Assembly: GCA_020201485.1 (NCBI GenBank)
Contig: JAIVGT010000051.1
Location: 1-7,049, forward strand
Length of the DNA stretch: 7,049 bases
Origin: Halobacteriales archaeon
Lineage (GTDB): Archaea; Thermoplasmatota; SW-10-69-26; JACQPN01; JAIVGT01
Reading direction: 5' to 3'
Made by a program: the position numbers and the translations under genes
In this document: positions 6,283 through 7,049 of the stretch, piece by piece
How positions within the stretch are numbered: the first letter of the stretch is position 1
How the letters are laid out: each line of letters opens with the position of its first letter
Notes under the pieces: model-generated
What the model was told of the DNA's origin: nothing
The model's input: only the letters and a program-made list of their open reading frames with translations
Databases searched by the model: none

Positions 6283-6334
6283 CCGGCATCCGACCCTTGC
6301 TGGCAAACCTCATGCCGGGCCGCGCCGGTCCGGC
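6283..6334. promoter_or_regulatory. Nested inverted repeats upstream of the regulator, possible operator
   Basis: The outer arms CCGGCAT (6283-6289) and ATGCCGG (6312-6318) enclose TTGCTGGCAA (6297-6306), itself an inverted repeat and the most AT-rich part of the gap. The two symmetry centres almost coincide near 6301. A further GCCGG-T-CCGGC lies at 6324-6334, directly before the GTG at 6338. AsnC/Lrp-type regulators often bind such dyads at their own promoters, so autoregulation is possible. No clear TATA box was found; GGCAAACC is a weak candidate. Confidence 0.3.
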
Positions 6335-6337
6335 CGC

Positions 6338-6535
6338 GTGGACGAGCTGGACCTGCGCATCCTCGGCAGCCTGGCGTGGAAGCCGGGCGACCCGGTCCAC
6401 ATGGCGCGGGGCATCCTGCGCCCGTGGGACATCGCGCGCAGCCTGGGCGTGCACGGCAACACGGTGAAGGCGCGGATGGAGGGGATGCGCGCGGCCGGCG
6501 TGCTACGGGGCGTGCACCTCATCCAGCCCGCGCGT
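6338..6535 (+). CDS. AsnC-type HTH segment, front part of a disrupted regulator
   Basis: From GTG 6338 this frame gives 66 residues with a clear AsnC-like DNA-binding domain: VDELDLRILGSL (1-12), a family-like insert rich in Pro and Gly (about 16-30), then WDIARSLGVHGNTVKARMEG (30-49) as the helix-turn-helix, and AAGVLRGVHLIQP (52-64) as the wing. It looks like the N-terminal domain of an archaeal transcription regulator. After about residue 64 the frame runs on without a stop to the right edge of the window, but only as Arg/Pro-rich sequence antisense in character to real protein, while the next HTH begins in another frame. The natural end is therefore unknown; I stop it where the resemblance ends. 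A TGA at 6535-6537 lies one frame away and would end it with a GTGA overlap to the next gene. Frameshift, internal deletion or sequence error are all possible. No Shine-Dalgarno site is seen. Confidence 0.5.
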
Positions 6536-7004
6536 GACCGACCTCGACCTGCGCATCCTGGCCGCGCTCCTGCCCGACGCGCTGCGCCCGTTCGGCGAGG
6601 TCGCGGACGAGGTGGGCGTGACGCAGCGCACCGTGCGCCTGCGCTTCCGCGCCCTGGCCGAGGCGCGGGCCTTCGCCGTCATCCCGCAGATGGTCCTGGG
6701 CAACGTCCAAGGCCTGCTCGCCTTCGAGCTGGTCGTGGAGTTCCGCGCGCCGATGAAGCCGGAATGGCATGCAGCGTTGCTGCGCGCGTTCCCCGAGGCT
6801 TTCTACCGGAGCCGGCCGAGCCTGGAGAACGCCTACCTCTACCTCGCCACGCGTACCGCGAGCGGCGTCGAGGACAGCGTGGCCAAGGCCCTGGCCATGC
6901 CCGGGGTGGAGCGAGCCGAGGCGCTGCTCATGCGGGAGCAGACGAGCAACGTGGCCGCGGTGCTGCCCATCCTCGAGGCGCAGCGGCGCGCCCTGGCGCG
7001 TTGA
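6534..7004 (+). CDS. Lrp/AsnC-like transcription regulator: HTH plus RAM-like domain
   Basis: This 156-residue protein starts at GTG 6534 with an AsnC-type HTH: VTDLDLRILAALLPD (1-15), then GEVADEVGVTQRTVRLRFRA (21-40). A domain of about 80 residues follows (60-138) with the alternating pattern of an Lrp-like RAM effector fold: a strand LLAFELVVEF (61-70), a helix around EWHAALLRAFP (77-87), strands at about 98-106 (ENAYLYLAT), a helix GVEDSVAKALAMPGV (111-125), and a last strand near ERAEALLM (126-133). Such domains bind amino acids or similar small ligands and mediate oligomerisation. Its opening residues repeat those of the preceding HTH segment (DLRIL in both), and it could be the second half of one regulator. 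Position downstream of aguA suggests, without proof, control of the agmatine genes. The GTG could be a genuine coupled start or merely a valine inside a longer protein. The gene ends with TGA at 7002-7004. Confidence 0.68.
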   Translation: MTDLDLRILAALLPDALRPFGEVADEVGVTQRTVRLRFRALAEARAFAVIPQMVLGNVQGLLAFELVVEFRAPMKPEWHAALLRAFPEAFYRSRPSLENAYLYLATRTASGVEDSVAKALAMPGVERAEALLMREQTSNVAAVLPILEAQRRALAR

Positions 7005-7049
7005 ATCCGTTTTCGTGCGGGGTGCGCACAGCAGGGCAAAATCCCGGCC
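7005..7049 (+). promoter_or_regulatory. 3' flank with a short T-tract and a TATA-like box
   Basis: TTTT at 7010-7013, 6 nt after the regulator stop, resembles the T-rich sequence after the secreted-protein gene and may end transcription. GCAAAATCC at 7036-7044 is an AT-rich patch that could be the promoter of the next gene beyond the window. Both are weak, composition-based calls. Confidence 0.22.

Noticed and set aside
2982..6467. Plus-strand open frame of about 1161 codons
   Set aside because: It overlaps aguB, the transporter, aguA and the first HTH in other frames, with Arg/Gly/Glu-rich low-complexity translation. This is a GC-driven shadow.
6536..7049. Continuation of the first HTH frame to the window edge
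   Set aside because: There is no stop, but the translation beyond 6536 is Arg/Pro/Gly-rich and overlaps the convincing HTH-RAM protein in another frame, so it is not treated as real coding sequence.

Overview
This is a GC-rich (roughly 70% by eye), gene-dense window. It most likely comes from an uncultured high-GC euryarchaeon, with Thermoplasmatota-like lineages as my best guess. The case for an archaeon is indirect. Short AT-rich, TATA-like boxes stand alone in GC-rich intergenic gaps at spacings that suit archaeal, partly leaderless, promoters. Most starts lack a clear Shine-Dalgarno site, and the right end holds AsnC/Lrp-type regulator domains. No rRNA, tRNA or taxonomic marker is present, so a high-GC bacterium is not formally excluded.

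Layout from left to right. Positions 1-414 (+) are the 3' end of an unrecognised protein. Positions 497-901 (+) encode a small, six-cysteine, signal-peptide-bearing protein. Positions 1000-1353 (+) encode a two-helix membrane protein of the low-affinity iron permease family. Positions 1356-2762 (-) encode an exported, probably lipid-anchored sulfatase of the glucosamine-6-sulfatase/Sulf type. A short divergent promoter region built around CTTAAG follows. Positions 2842-3726 (+) encode an N-carbamoylputrescine amidase (AguB type). Positions 3723-5003 (-) encode a TetA-like 12-helix MFS transporter whose stop codon overlaps the aguB stop. A second divergent promoter region follows. Positions 5095-6186 (+) encode an agmatine deiminase (AguA type). 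Positions 6338-7004 (+) hold two AsnC-type helix-turn-helix segments lying in different reading frames, the second followed by a ligand-binding-like domain.

The functional core is 2842-6186. AguA converts agmatine to N-carbamoylputrescine plus ammonia, and AguB converts that to putrescine, CO2 and ammonia. Together they form the two-step route from agmatine to putrescine best known from plants and bacteria. The MFS gene wedged between them could carry a related amine, and the downstream regulator could control the set; both ideas are inference from position. The sulfatase, iron permease-like protein and small secreted protein look unrelated to that pathway.

The least ordinary feature is the regulator region. 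An N-terminal HTH runs with no stop and in a different frame straight into a second, similar HTH plus its effector domain. This suggests a broken or internally deleted two-HTH regulator, a sequence error, or a pair of coupled small genes. I saw no CRISPR array, insertion sequence, tRNA or rRNA.
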